This document shows, piece by piece, positions 6,314 through 11,776 of a DNA stretch of 11,776 bases (the first letter of the stretch is position 1; each line of letters opens with the position of its first letter). The notes beneath the pieces were generated by a model, which did not search any database, was not told the DNA's origin, and was given only the letters and a program-made list of their open reading frames with translations. This DNA is from Rhodospirillales bacterium (GTDB lineage Bacteria; Pseudomonadota; Alphaproteobacteria; CACIAM-22H2). The position numbers and the translations under genes are program-made. Where the stretch lies: contig JACQAF010000169.1 in assembly GCA_016195145.1 (NCBI GenBank), positions 1 to 11,776 of the forward strand. Direction: 5' to 3'.

Positions 6314-7066
6314 TCAATCGTCGCCCTTGCGCGCCGCAATGAGAAACTCCTTGTTGCCCTCGGGCCCGAGAACCGGGCTCTCGGTCAGGCCGAGAACCGT
6401 CCAGCCCATTTGCGGCAACCAGGCGGCGATGCGTTCGCCCACCTCGCGATGCAGCGCCGGATCGCGCACCACCCCACCCTTGCCGACCCGCCCCTTGCCG
6501 ACCTCGAATTGCGGCTTGATCAGCGCCACCAGCCGCGCGCCCGGTTTGGTCAGCGCCAGCGGCGCCGGCAGAATCGTTTCGAGCCCGATGAAGCTCGCGT
6601 CGCAGACGACCAGATCGACCGTCTCGGGCACGGCGGCGGCGGTCAGATGGCGGGCGTTGGTTTTCTCCAGCACCGTAACCCGGCTGTCGTTGCGCAGCTT
6701 CCAGGCAAGTTGGCCGTGGCCGACATCGACCGCATAAACCCGCACGGCGCCGCACGTCAGCGCCACATCGGTAAAGCCGCCGGTCGACGCGCCGATATCG
6801 AGAACGACGAGGCCCCTGGGATCGATGACGAAATGATCGAGCGCGTGCGCGAGCTTGAGACCGCCGCGCGACACCCATGGATGATCGGCTCCGCGCACTT
6901 CGAGCGGTATGTCGGCGGCCACCGGCGCCCCAGCCTTGTCGAGCCGCTTGTCGCCGGAAAAAACCACGCCGGCAAGGATCAGCGCCTGCGCCCTGGCGCG
7001 GCTTTCGGCGAGGCCGCGCTCGACCAGCGCGGTATCGAGGCGCTGCCTGCGACCGGCCGTGGTCAG
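6314..7066 (-). CDS. tlyA: TlyA family rRNA (cytidine-2'-O)-methyltransferase
   Basis: TlyA methylates ribose 2'-O of cytidines in 16S and/or 23S rRNA using SAM. The 250-aa frame has an N-terminal S4 RNA-binding domain (about 9-65: RLDTALVERGLAESRARAQ, VSRGGLKL) and an FtsJ-like Rossmann methyltransferase domain with VLDIGASTGGF (88-98). The likely catalytic K-D-K-E set is K71, D156 (VCDASF), K184 (LIKPQFE) and E240 (GNKEF). The start is unusual. Between 6967 and 7426 I find no in-frame ATG, GTG or TTG, yet the S4 domain begins just after 7066. The best start is CTG 7064-7066, overlapping the dxs stop as CTGA, with GAGGG only 1-2 nt upstream, which suggests reinitiation after dxs. GTG 6967 would remove most of the S4 domain. 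Function is confident; the start is not. Confidence 0.9.
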   Translation of the reverse strand: MTTAGRRQRLDTALVERGLAESRARAQALILAGVVFSGDKRLDKAGAPVAADIPLEVRGADHPWVSRGGLKLAHALDHFVIDPRGLVVLDIGASTGGFTDVALTCGAVRVYAVDVGHGQLAWKLRNDSRVTVLEKTNARHLTAAAVPETVDLVVCDASFIGLETILPAPLALTKPGARLVALIKPQFEVGKGRVGKGGVVRDPALHREVGERIAAWLPQMGWTVLGLTESPVLGPEGNKEFLIAARKGDD

Positions 7067-8898
7067 GCCCTCGCCGGGCGGCTCGTCTCGGCCCGGCCCA
7101 ACGCCGCAAGCGCCGTGGCGACGATATGGCGCGCGGCGAGCCCAGCATCGTCGTATTGCTTGGCCGGCGTGTCGTGCTCGATGAACCGGTCGGGCAGGAT
7201 CATCGGCCGGATCTTGAGCCCGCCGTCGAGCGCCCCGGCCGTGGAGAGAACCTGCATCACCTGCGCGGCGAAGCCGCCGATGGCGCCTTCCTCGATGGTG
7301 ATCATCACTTCGTGCTCGGCGGCGAGGCGGCGCACCAACGCCTCGTCGAGCGGCTTGGCGAAGCGCGCGTCGGCGACGGTCGTCGACAATCCGCGCGCCG
7401 CCAGCTCGTCCGCCGCCGTCAGGCATTCGCCGAGCCGCGAACCAAGCGACAGCAACGCCACCTTGCTGCCTTCGCGCAGGATGCGCCCCTTGCCGATTTC
7501 GAGCGGCACGCCGCGCGCCGGCAAGGCGACGCCCCGGCCCTCGCCGCGCGGATAGCGCACCGCCGATGGCCGGTCGTCAAGCGCCGCCTGGGTCGCCACC
7601 ATGTGGACAAGGTCGGCCTCGTCGGCGGCGGCCATGACGACGAACCCCGGCAGGCAACCGAGATAGGCGAGATCGTACGCCCCTGCATGGGTCGGGCCGT
7701 CGGCCCCGACCAGCCCGGCGCGATCGATGGCGAAACGCACCGGCAGGCGCTGGATGGCGACGTCGTGCACGACCTGGTCGTAGGCGCGCTGCAGGAAGGT
7801 GGAATAGATGGCGACGAACGGCCGGTAGCCTTCGGTGGCGAGGCCGGCGGCGAAGGTGACGGCGTGCTGTTCGGCGATGCCGACATCGAAGCAGCGCGTC
7901 GGGTATTTTTCGGCGAACAGGTCGAGCCCGGTGCCCGACGGCATCGCGGCGGTGATGGCGACGATGCGCTCGTCCTCAGCCGCTTCGGCGACCAGCGCGT
8001 CGGCGAATACCTTGGTGTAGCTGGGGGCTGCCGGCTTGCCGGTGATCTGCGCCCGGGTGCCGAGATCGAATTTGTTGACCGCATGATACTTGTCGGGCAG
8101 GAGGTGATCGAGATTGTGCCCATCGAGCGGGCCGACATAGTAGAAGCCCAGCTCCTCGAACAGCGTGCCGCCGGTCACCATGCCGCGAGCGAATTCCTCG
8201 GCCCGTTCGGCGGCATTCTTGATCGCGCGCGGGAACTTCTTCGCCACCTCGCGCGCGAAATGGCGCAGGCTGCGATAGGGCTTCGAAGAGATCAGCCGCG
8301 ACAGATAGGCGCTCATCGCGCCGACCGCCGGGGCGATCGACATGTCGTTGTCGTTGAGGATGACGATCAGCCGGGTATCCATCGCCCCGGCGTTGTTCAT
8401 CGCCTCGTACGCCATGCCGGCCGACATCGCGCCGTCGCCGATTACCGCAACGACATTACCCGGCTTGCCGGCGAGATCGCGCGCCACGGCCATACCGAGC
8501 GCGGCCGAAATCGAGGTCGAGCTGTGCGCGGCGCCGAAGGGGTCAAATTCGCTCTCGCTGCGCCGGGTAAAGCCCGACAGCCCGCCGCCTTGGCGCAGGG
8601 TGCGGATGCGCGCCCGCCGCCCGGTCAGAATCTTGTGCGGATAGGACTGGTGGCCGACATCCCAGACCAGGCGATCGGCCGGCGTATCGAAGACGTGATG
8701 CAGCGCGACGGTAAGTTCGACCACGCCGAGGCCGGCACCAAGATGGCCGCCGGTACGGCTGACCGCATCGATGGTTTCGGCGCGCAGTTCGTCGGCGAGC
8801 TGCTTGAGCTGCTCGACCGAGAAATCGCGGATCGCCGCCGGGGTCTCGACCGTGTCGAGAAGCGGCGTCTTGCCCGAGTTGTGGCCTATGTCGCTCAT
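7063..8898 (-). CDS. dxs: 1-deoxy-D-xylulose-5-phosphate synthase with internal ~32-residue deletion
   Basis: DXS condenses pyruvate and glyceraldehyde 3-phosphate with thiamine diphosphate to make DXP, the first step of the MEP pathway. The frame encodes 611 aa; about 640 is usual. Family marks are H52 (GGHLGAGLGV), WDVGHQSYPHKIL (79-91), the TPP/Mg motif GDG 154-156 with N182 (LNDNDMSI), YVGPLDGH, YHAV (H272), and the catalytic glutamate E343 in VGIAEQHAVTFAAG. Later segments (FLQRAYDQVVHDVAIQ, DRAGLVGADGPTHAG, RYPRGEG, ARFAKPLDEALV) are intact. At 8094/8095 the sequence jumps from DHLLP to DKYHAV. Remembered homologues have about 32 residues there, including GPVLxHxxTxKGKGY, the last strand and TPP-contact segment of domain 1. 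The deletion is in frame. ATG 8898 lies 13 nt after the ispA stop, and its ribosome site is weak. Confidence 0.93.
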   Translation of the reverse strand: MSDIGHNSGKTPLLDTVETPAAIRDFSVEQLKQLADELRAETIDAVSRTGGHLGAGLGVVELTVALHHVFDTPADRLVWDVGHQSYPHKILTGRRARIRTLRQGGGLSGFTRRSESEFDPFGAAHSSTSISAALGMAVARDLAGKPGNVVAVIGDGAMSAGMAYEAMNNAGAMDTRLIVILNDNDMSIAPAVGAMSAYLSRLISSKPYRSLRHFAREVAKKFPRAIKNAAERAEEFARGMVTGGTLFEELGFYYVGPLDGHNLDHLLPDKYHAVNKFDLGTRAQITGKPAAPSYTKVFADALVAEAAEDERIVAITAAMPSGTGLDLFAEKYPTRCFDVGIAEQHAVTFAAGLATEGYRPFVAIYSTFLQRAYDQVVHDVAIQRLPVRFAIDRAGLVGADGPTHAGAYDLAYLGCLPGFVVMAAADEADLVHMVATQAALDDRPSAVRYPRGEGRGVALPARGVPLEIGKGRILREGSKVALLSLGSRLGECLTAADELAARGLSTTVADARFAKPLDEALVRRLAAEHEVMITIEEGAIGGFAAQVMQVLSTAGALDGGLKIRPMILPDRFIEHDTPAKQYDDAGLAARHIVATALAALGRAETSRPARA

Positions 8899-8911
8899 GG
8901 GGTCCGAAGCT

Positions 8912-9802
8912 TCAGGCGCGCCGGTCGATGACCCAGCCCGCCACATCGCGCAGAAGTTCCGCCTTTTCTTCAAATAAATCAAGATGTTTTGCAGCCTGTT
9001 CGGCCAGCATCCCGGCCTGGGCCCGGGCCCGCTCGACCCCCATCAGCGAGACGAAGGTCGCCTTGCCGCGCGCCGCGTCCTTGCCGGTTTTCTTGCCCGC
9101 CTCGGCGCTGCTGCCCTCGGCGTCGAGGAGGTCGTCGGCGATCTGGAAGGCAAGGCCGAGATCGTGGGCGAAGCCGGCCAGGGCCTGGCGGAGGGCGGCC
9201 GGCGCCTTGCCCAGAATTGCGCCCGATTCGACGGCAAAGCCGATCAGCGCCCCGGTTTTCATGCGCTGAAGGCGGGTGATGGCGGTCATGTCGAGGGGCT
9301 GTTTCTCGGCTTCGAGATCGATCATCTGGCCGCCGACCATGCCTTCGGCTCCCGACGCGACCGCCAGCGCCAGCACCAGCTCGGCCCGCACCTGGGCGTC
9401 GCCATGGGTCAGCGGATGGGCAAGCGCTTCGAAAGCGCGGGTAAGCAGCGCATCGCCGGCGAGGATCGCCGTCGCCTCGCCGAACGCCTTGTGCGCGGTC
9501 GGGCGGCCGCGGCGCAGATCGTCGTCATCCATCGCCGGCAGGTCGTCATGCACGAGGCTGTAGCAATGCACCATCTCGATCGCCGCCGCGACGCGCAGCG
9601 CGCACCCCCGGTCGACCGAGAATAACCCGGCCGATTGCAGCGCCAGAAACGGCCGCAGGCGTTTGCCGCCATTCAGCGTCGCGTAGCGCATCGCCGTATA
9701 AAGCCGCTGCTCGGGCCCGTCATGGGCGGGCAGCAAGGTCGCCAGCGTGCGCTCGACCTCGGCCGTCGCCGCATTCACGGCTTCCTGCAATCGGGGGGTC
9801 AT
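8912..9802 (-). CDS. ispA: Polyprenyl synthetase, probable farnesyl diphosphate synthase
   Basis: A 296-aa trans-prenyltransferase that condenses IPP with allylic diphosphates in the cytosol. The first Asp-rich motif is DDLPAMD at 86-92, within VHDDLPAMDDDDLRRGRPT; the second is DDLLD at 223-227 (FQIADDLLDAEG). GGKRLRP (45-51) binds diphosphate. Residues 5 and 4 before the first motif are Tyr and Ser, as in E. coli IspA, which fits a C15 (FPP) product, although geranylgeranyl activity cannot be excluded. It has normal length with no gaps visible. ATG 9802 has GGA about 6-7 nt upstream. It sits 24 nt after xseB and 13 nt before dxs, in one unit linking early and later isoprenoid steps. Confidence 0.93.
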   Translation of the reverse strand: MTPRLQEAVNAATAEVERTLATLLPAHDGPEQRLYTAMRYATLNGGKRLRPFLALQSAGLFSVDRGCALRVAAAIEMVHCYSLVHDDLPAMDDDDLRRGRPTAHKAFGEATAILAGDALLTRAFEALAHPLTHGDAQVRAELVLALAVASGAEGMVGGQMIDLEAEKQPLDMTAITRLQRMKTGALIGFAVESGAILGKAPAALRQALAGFAHDLGLAFQIADDLLDAEGSSAEAGKKTGKDAARGKATFVSLMGVERARAQAGMLAEQAAKHLDLFEEKAELLRDVAGWVIDRRA

Positions 9803-9826
9803 GATGTTTCCGTATGCCCGGCTGCG

Positions 9827-10078
9827 TCAGCCCAGCGACGCCGGTTCGCTTTTGACGCCGCCATCGGCGCCGAAACTGATTTTTTCGATCTTGGCCTGCG
9901 CTTCGGCGAGCTTCTTTTCGCAATGGCGCTTCAGCGCCGCGCCGCGCTCATAGGACTTGATCGCCTCGTCGAGCTTGCCGCGCCCGCCCTCGAGCGTCTG
10001 GACGATCTGCTCCAGCTCCTTGAGGGCATCCTCGAAGCTGAGCTTGGCGATGTCGGTCGGAATCGGCGGCTCTGCCAT
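9827..10078 (-). CDS. xseB: Exodeoxyribonuclease VII small subunit
   Basis: An 83-aa protein. XseB forms a complex with XseA that degrades single-stranded DNA in both directions and acts in repair. The family core LSFEDALKELEQIVQTLEGG (about 13-32) is followed by KLDEAIKSYERGAALKRHCEKKLAEAQAKIEKI, the typical two-helix coiled coil. XseA is not in this window. ATG 10078 has a near-perfect ribosome site, AAAGGAG at 10084-10090, 5 nt away. It is the first gene of the xseB-ispA-dxs-tlyA unit, behind a possible promoter at 10099-10128. Confidence 0.94.
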   Translation of the reverse strand: MAEPPIPTDIAKLSFEDALKELEQIVQTLEGGRGKLDEAIKSYERGAALKRHCEKKLAEAQAKIEKISFGADGGVKSEPASLG

Positions 10079-10098
10079 GAGGGCTCCTTTGCGAGCGG

Positions 10099-10128
10099 AG
10101 TTTAGGCGAGCCGTTCTGTCCGGGGCAA
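10099..10128 (-). promoter_or_regulatory. Possible promoter of the xseB-ispA-dxs-tlyA unit
   Basis: On the - strand TTGCCC (10123-10128) and TAAACT (10099-10104) are 18 nt apart, each matching 4 of 6 consensus bases. The expected start of transcription is about 10092, just before the xseB ribosome site. It lies downstream of the terminator-like hairpin at 10140-10178, as expected if xseB opens a new transcription unit. Confidence 0.35.
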
Positions 10129-10139
10129 GGGAAACAGGA

Positions 10140-10178
10140 CCGGCCCCAAAACCGCCCGCAAAGCGGCGTTGGGGCCGG
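10140..10178 (-). terminator. Terminator-like hairpin after the cache-domain gene
   Basis: CCGGCCCCAA (10140-10149) and TTGGGGCCGG (10169-10178) form a perfect 10-bp stem. The loop can pair further (CGCC with GGCG). In the - direction it follows the cache-domain gene stop by about 60 nt and is followed by GTCCTGTTTC, a weak U-rich tail. This separates the two exported-protein genes from the xseB unit. Confidence 0.5.
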
Positions 10179-10240
10179 GTTAACGATTGACCGGAACGTC
10201 CCCCGGCGATAATTCGGCCGGAGGATCGACGATGCGCGGA

Positions 10241-10702
10241 TCAGCCCTTATAGACGCCGACGCCGACGATGAACTTGTCGACCTTTTTCACCAAGCTCGA
10301 TTTAGGTTCGATTTTCTTGTTGGTCGGATTGACCCAGGTGTAATCGACCCAGCCCTCGCCCTTGGTGTTGCTGATCGCGATCATCTCGTGGACGAACGCC
10401 TTGCCGTCGGCGTCCTTGAGATTGATCAGCGAGCGGCCGATCAGCCCCTTGTTTCCGCCATGCGCCATCGTGTTGCCGTCGAGGTCGAGCACGAAGACAT
10501 AGAGATCGCGATCAACGAACCCGCCGGCCGGATCGTTGAACGTCGCAAAGGCCTTCTCGGCCCCGGCGCTGCCGATCAGCGCGGCGGCTTTGGCGACCAT
10601 GGCCTTGGCTTCGTCCGGCGTGCCCCGGCTTTGCGCACTGGCCGTCGCGTGCACGGCGAAAAGGGCGAGCATTGCGAGAATGCTGGTCAGAATCCGTTTC
10701 AT
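10241..10702 (-). CDS. Exported single-cache (sCache_2-like) domain protein
   Basis: A 153-aa predicted periplasmic protein. Residues 1-23 are a clear signal peptide (KR, a hydrophobic stretch, then TASA|Q). The mature part matches the single-cache sensory fold: the helix PDEAKAMVAKAAALIGSAG, then YVFVLDLDGNTMAHGGNKGLIG, DADGKAFVHEMI, GWVDYTWVNPTNKKIEPK and the end VDKFIVGVGVYKG. Such domains bind small ligands such as organic acids. Here the domain is not fused to a kinase or chemoreceptor, so it would act as a soluble periplasmic binding or accessory partner of a protein encoded elsewhere. ATG 10702 has GGGGAAG at 10707-10713. It follows the pterin-binding-fold gene by 174 nt in transcription order. 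The signal-transduction role is inferred. Confidence 0.82.
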   Translation of the reverse strand: MKRILTSILAMLALFAVHATASAQSRGTPDEAKAMVAKAAALIGSAGAEKAFATFNDPAGGFVDRDLYVFVLDLDGNTMAHGGNKGLIGRSLINLKDADGKAFVHEMIAISNTKGEGWVDYTWVNPTNKKIEPKSSLVKKVDKFIVGVGVYKG

Positions 10703-10729
10703 CTTTCTTCCCCATGACAGTTGTAACGC

Positions 10730-10754
10730 GTCCGCCCCTGCAACCGGGACGGAC
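10730..10754 (-). promoter_or_regulatory. Hairpin in the leader of the cache-domain gene
   Basis: The arms 10730-10738 and 10746-10754 enclose a 7-nt loop. On the + strand one position is a C/A mismatch, but in RNA from the - strand it is a U-G wobble, giving nine consecutive pairs (GUCCGUCCC with GGGGCGGAC). This suggests a structure in the 5' leader, 27 nt before the start codon. No U tract follows, so it is unlikely to be an intrinsic terminator. Confidence 0.3.
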
Positions 10755-10876
10755 CATTAGCGCCTGTTTTAGAAAAGAAAGATTAAACAAACACTAATAC
10801 TAAAGAGGGATGTCAGCCGCTCTATTGGTCATTAATTCTTATCTATTATTCAACCTTCTGGCGTTTACGTTCCGAT

Positions 10877-11434
10877 TTATTCAACCGAAATCTGGGCAAT
10901 CGCGTAGACCCATTTCGAATCGTCGCTATCCTTCAGCGCCGGATATTCGGGCCGCGGATAGACGATCCAGCTCGGCCCGAAATCGCCGATGCCGAAATAT
11001 CTGCCGTCGCGCTTGAGCGCCAGGATCACCGGATAGGCGTCGAGATCGCCAACCGGAATTTCGCCCGTATAGCCGTCGATAGCGACGATTTTCAGCGTCT
11101 TGCCCCGGGCGCCGACCGCTTTCATCACGTCGCGCAGCAGCGGCCCCTCGAACGCGCGCGGCGCGGCGCCTTTCGGGAAATCGCCATGGATCCTGCGCAT
11201 GCCCAACCCTTCGAGCATCGCAAGATCGAAAGCCGCCGCCCGGTCGAAACCGATCTTCTGGTTCTTGAACACAGCGTCCTGGTCGGGGTCGAACGGCCCG
11301 CGATTGACGTTGGCGATGTCGCCGGTGACGGTGACGATCACCGGCCCCTTCGGCGCGGCGAGCCCTTGCGCGAAGGCCGGGCCGGCAAACGCAACGAGAG
11401 CGAGCATCGCAAGCAGCGAGCGGAGGCGTTTCAT
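10877..11434 (-). CDS. Exported pterin-binding-fold protein (sulfite-oxidase-like domain, no catalytic Cys)
   Basis: A 185-aa predicted periplasmic protein. The signal peptide is residues 1-22 (MKR, LLAMLALVAFAG, AFA|Q). The mature part resembles a small molybdopterin-oxidoreductase-type domain: VIVTVTGDIANVNRG, FEGPLLRDVMKAVGA, IVAIDGYTGEIPVGDLDAYPVILALKRDG, then FGPSWIVYPR. There is no cysteine in the protein, so the Mo-ligating Cys of sulfite oxidases is absent. It is more likely a binding or sensory protein than an enzyme. The start ATG 11434 is chosen because AGGTG (11441-11445) lies 6 nt upstream; GTG 11443 and ATG 11440 overlap that site. It is upstream of the cache-domain gene on the same strand and follows the HDAC gene by 58 nt. 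The function is unknown. Confidence 0.78.
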   Translation of the reverse strand: MKRLRSLLAMLALVAFAGPAFAQGLAAPKGPVIVTVTGDIANVNRGPFDPDQDAVFKNQKIGFDRAAAFDLAMLEGLGMRRIHGDFPKGAAPRAFEGPLLRDVMKAVGARGKTLKIVAIDGYTGEIPVGDLDAYPVILALKRDGRYFGIGDFGPSWIVYPRPEYPALKDSDDSKWVYAIAQISVE

Positions 11435-11492
11435 CGTCATCACCTGTTTTTAGTCCGGGAACCGGAAGGAAGAATGGGCTGGTAACTGCCGG

Positions 11493-11776
11493 TCAGGCGG
11501 CCATCAGGGCCCGCACATGCGCCCCGGCCGAGGCGGCGAGCGCGCGCAGATCGTAGCCCCCTTCGAGCGCCGACACCAGCCGCCCGCCGGCGTGGGTTTC
11601 GGCGACCTCGAGCAGCGCCGCGGTCACCCATTCGTAATCGTCCTCGTGCAGGCGCAGCGAGGCGAGCGGATCGTCCTCGTGCGCGTCGAACCCGGCCGAG
11701 ACGATCACCAACCCGGGTTTGAACTTGTCGAGAGCCGGCAGGATGCGCCGCTCGAACGCGGCGCGGAATTCGGGCC
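11493..11776 (-). CDS. Histone deacetylase family protein, C-terminal part (5' partial)
   Basis: 93 residues run from the window edge to TGA 11493-11495. They match the C-terminal part of bacterial HDAC-like zinc amidohydrolases (acetylpolyamine amidohydrolase / AcuC group). VIVSAGFDAHEDDPLASL carries the Asp of the DPL motif, a zinc ligand in the family, and SALEGGYDL carries the catalytic Tyr loop. The substrate may be an acetylated polyamine or acetyl-lysine; these residues do not decide it. The zinc-binding His and Asp of the N-terminal part lie outside the window. In many alphaproteobacteria such a gene directly precedes xseB; here two exported-protein genes intervene. Confidence 0.9.
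   Translation of the reverse strand, partial: PEFRAAFERRILPALDKFKPGLVIVSAGFDAHEDDPLASLRLHEDDYEWVTAALLEVAETHAGGRLVSALEGGYDLRALAASAGAHVRALMAA

Noticed and set aside
7067..7426. Extending tlyA upstream to a start inside dxs
   Set aside because: The added 120 residues are Arg-rich shadow sequence of dxs in another frame; TlyA proteins begin close to the S4 domain.
6877..8931. Very long + strand open frame (over 600 codons) across dxs and tlyA
   Set aside because: It runs antisense to two clearly recognised genes, has Arg/Gly/Ala/His-rich low-complexity translation and no family motif. Such frames arise in GC-rich coding DNA.
8899..8982. Longer N-terminus for Dxs starting inside ispA
   Set aside because: The added residues are not family-like, and the MSDIG start just after the ispA stop fits normal spacing.

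Overview
The window looks like the chromosome of a GC-rich alphaproteobacterium, probably Rhodospirillales-like. The evidence is the AroC, FabI, Dxs and TlyA sequences read here, strong G/C preference at third codon positions, and a right-hand gene order (HDAC-family gene, xseB, ispA, dxs, tlyA) that is common in that class. The placement rests on remembered family sequences, not on a search.

Left part, + strand (1-4316): the 3' end of an unrecognised gene; an NAD(P)-binding extended SDR of the thioester-reductase type with a non-ATG start; then fabI (enoyl-ACP reductase) behind a recognisable promoter, aroC (chorismate synthase) 16 nt later, and a small two-TM protein 16 nt after that. These last three are probably one transcription unit.

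Middle (4320-6240): a scarred, mosaic stretch. A 1-Cys peroxiredoxin gene on the - strand has lost its 5' end. Next to it lies a 43-codon coding-like remnant, then a ~110-nt island of about 13% G+C with 15-bp inverted repeats and TTAA at both ends. A single-domain rhodanese follows on the + strand, converging on a YfcG-like glutathione transferase gene on the - strand.

Right part, - strand (6314-11776), in transcription order: the 3' part of an HDAC-family deacetylase gene, a secreted pterin-binding-fold protein, a secreted cache-domain protein, a terminator-like hairpin, then xseB, ispA, dxs and tlyA. Dxs makes DXP for the MEP isoprenoid pathway and IspA extends its products to prenyl diphosphates. 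XseB is the small subunit of exonuclease VII and TlyA is an rRNA 2'-O-methyltransferase.

Main oddities: Dxs appears to lack about 32 internal residues, including the conserved KGKGY segment, while the rest of the protein is well preserved. The peroxiredoxin is 5'-truncated beside the AT-rich inverted-repeat element. tlyA has no ATG, GTG or TTG start near its domain boundary and seems to begin at a CTG overlapping the dxs stop. Two exported sensory-type proteins are inserted into the HDAC-xseB neighbourhood. I found no tRNA, rRNA, CRISPR array or transposase gene.
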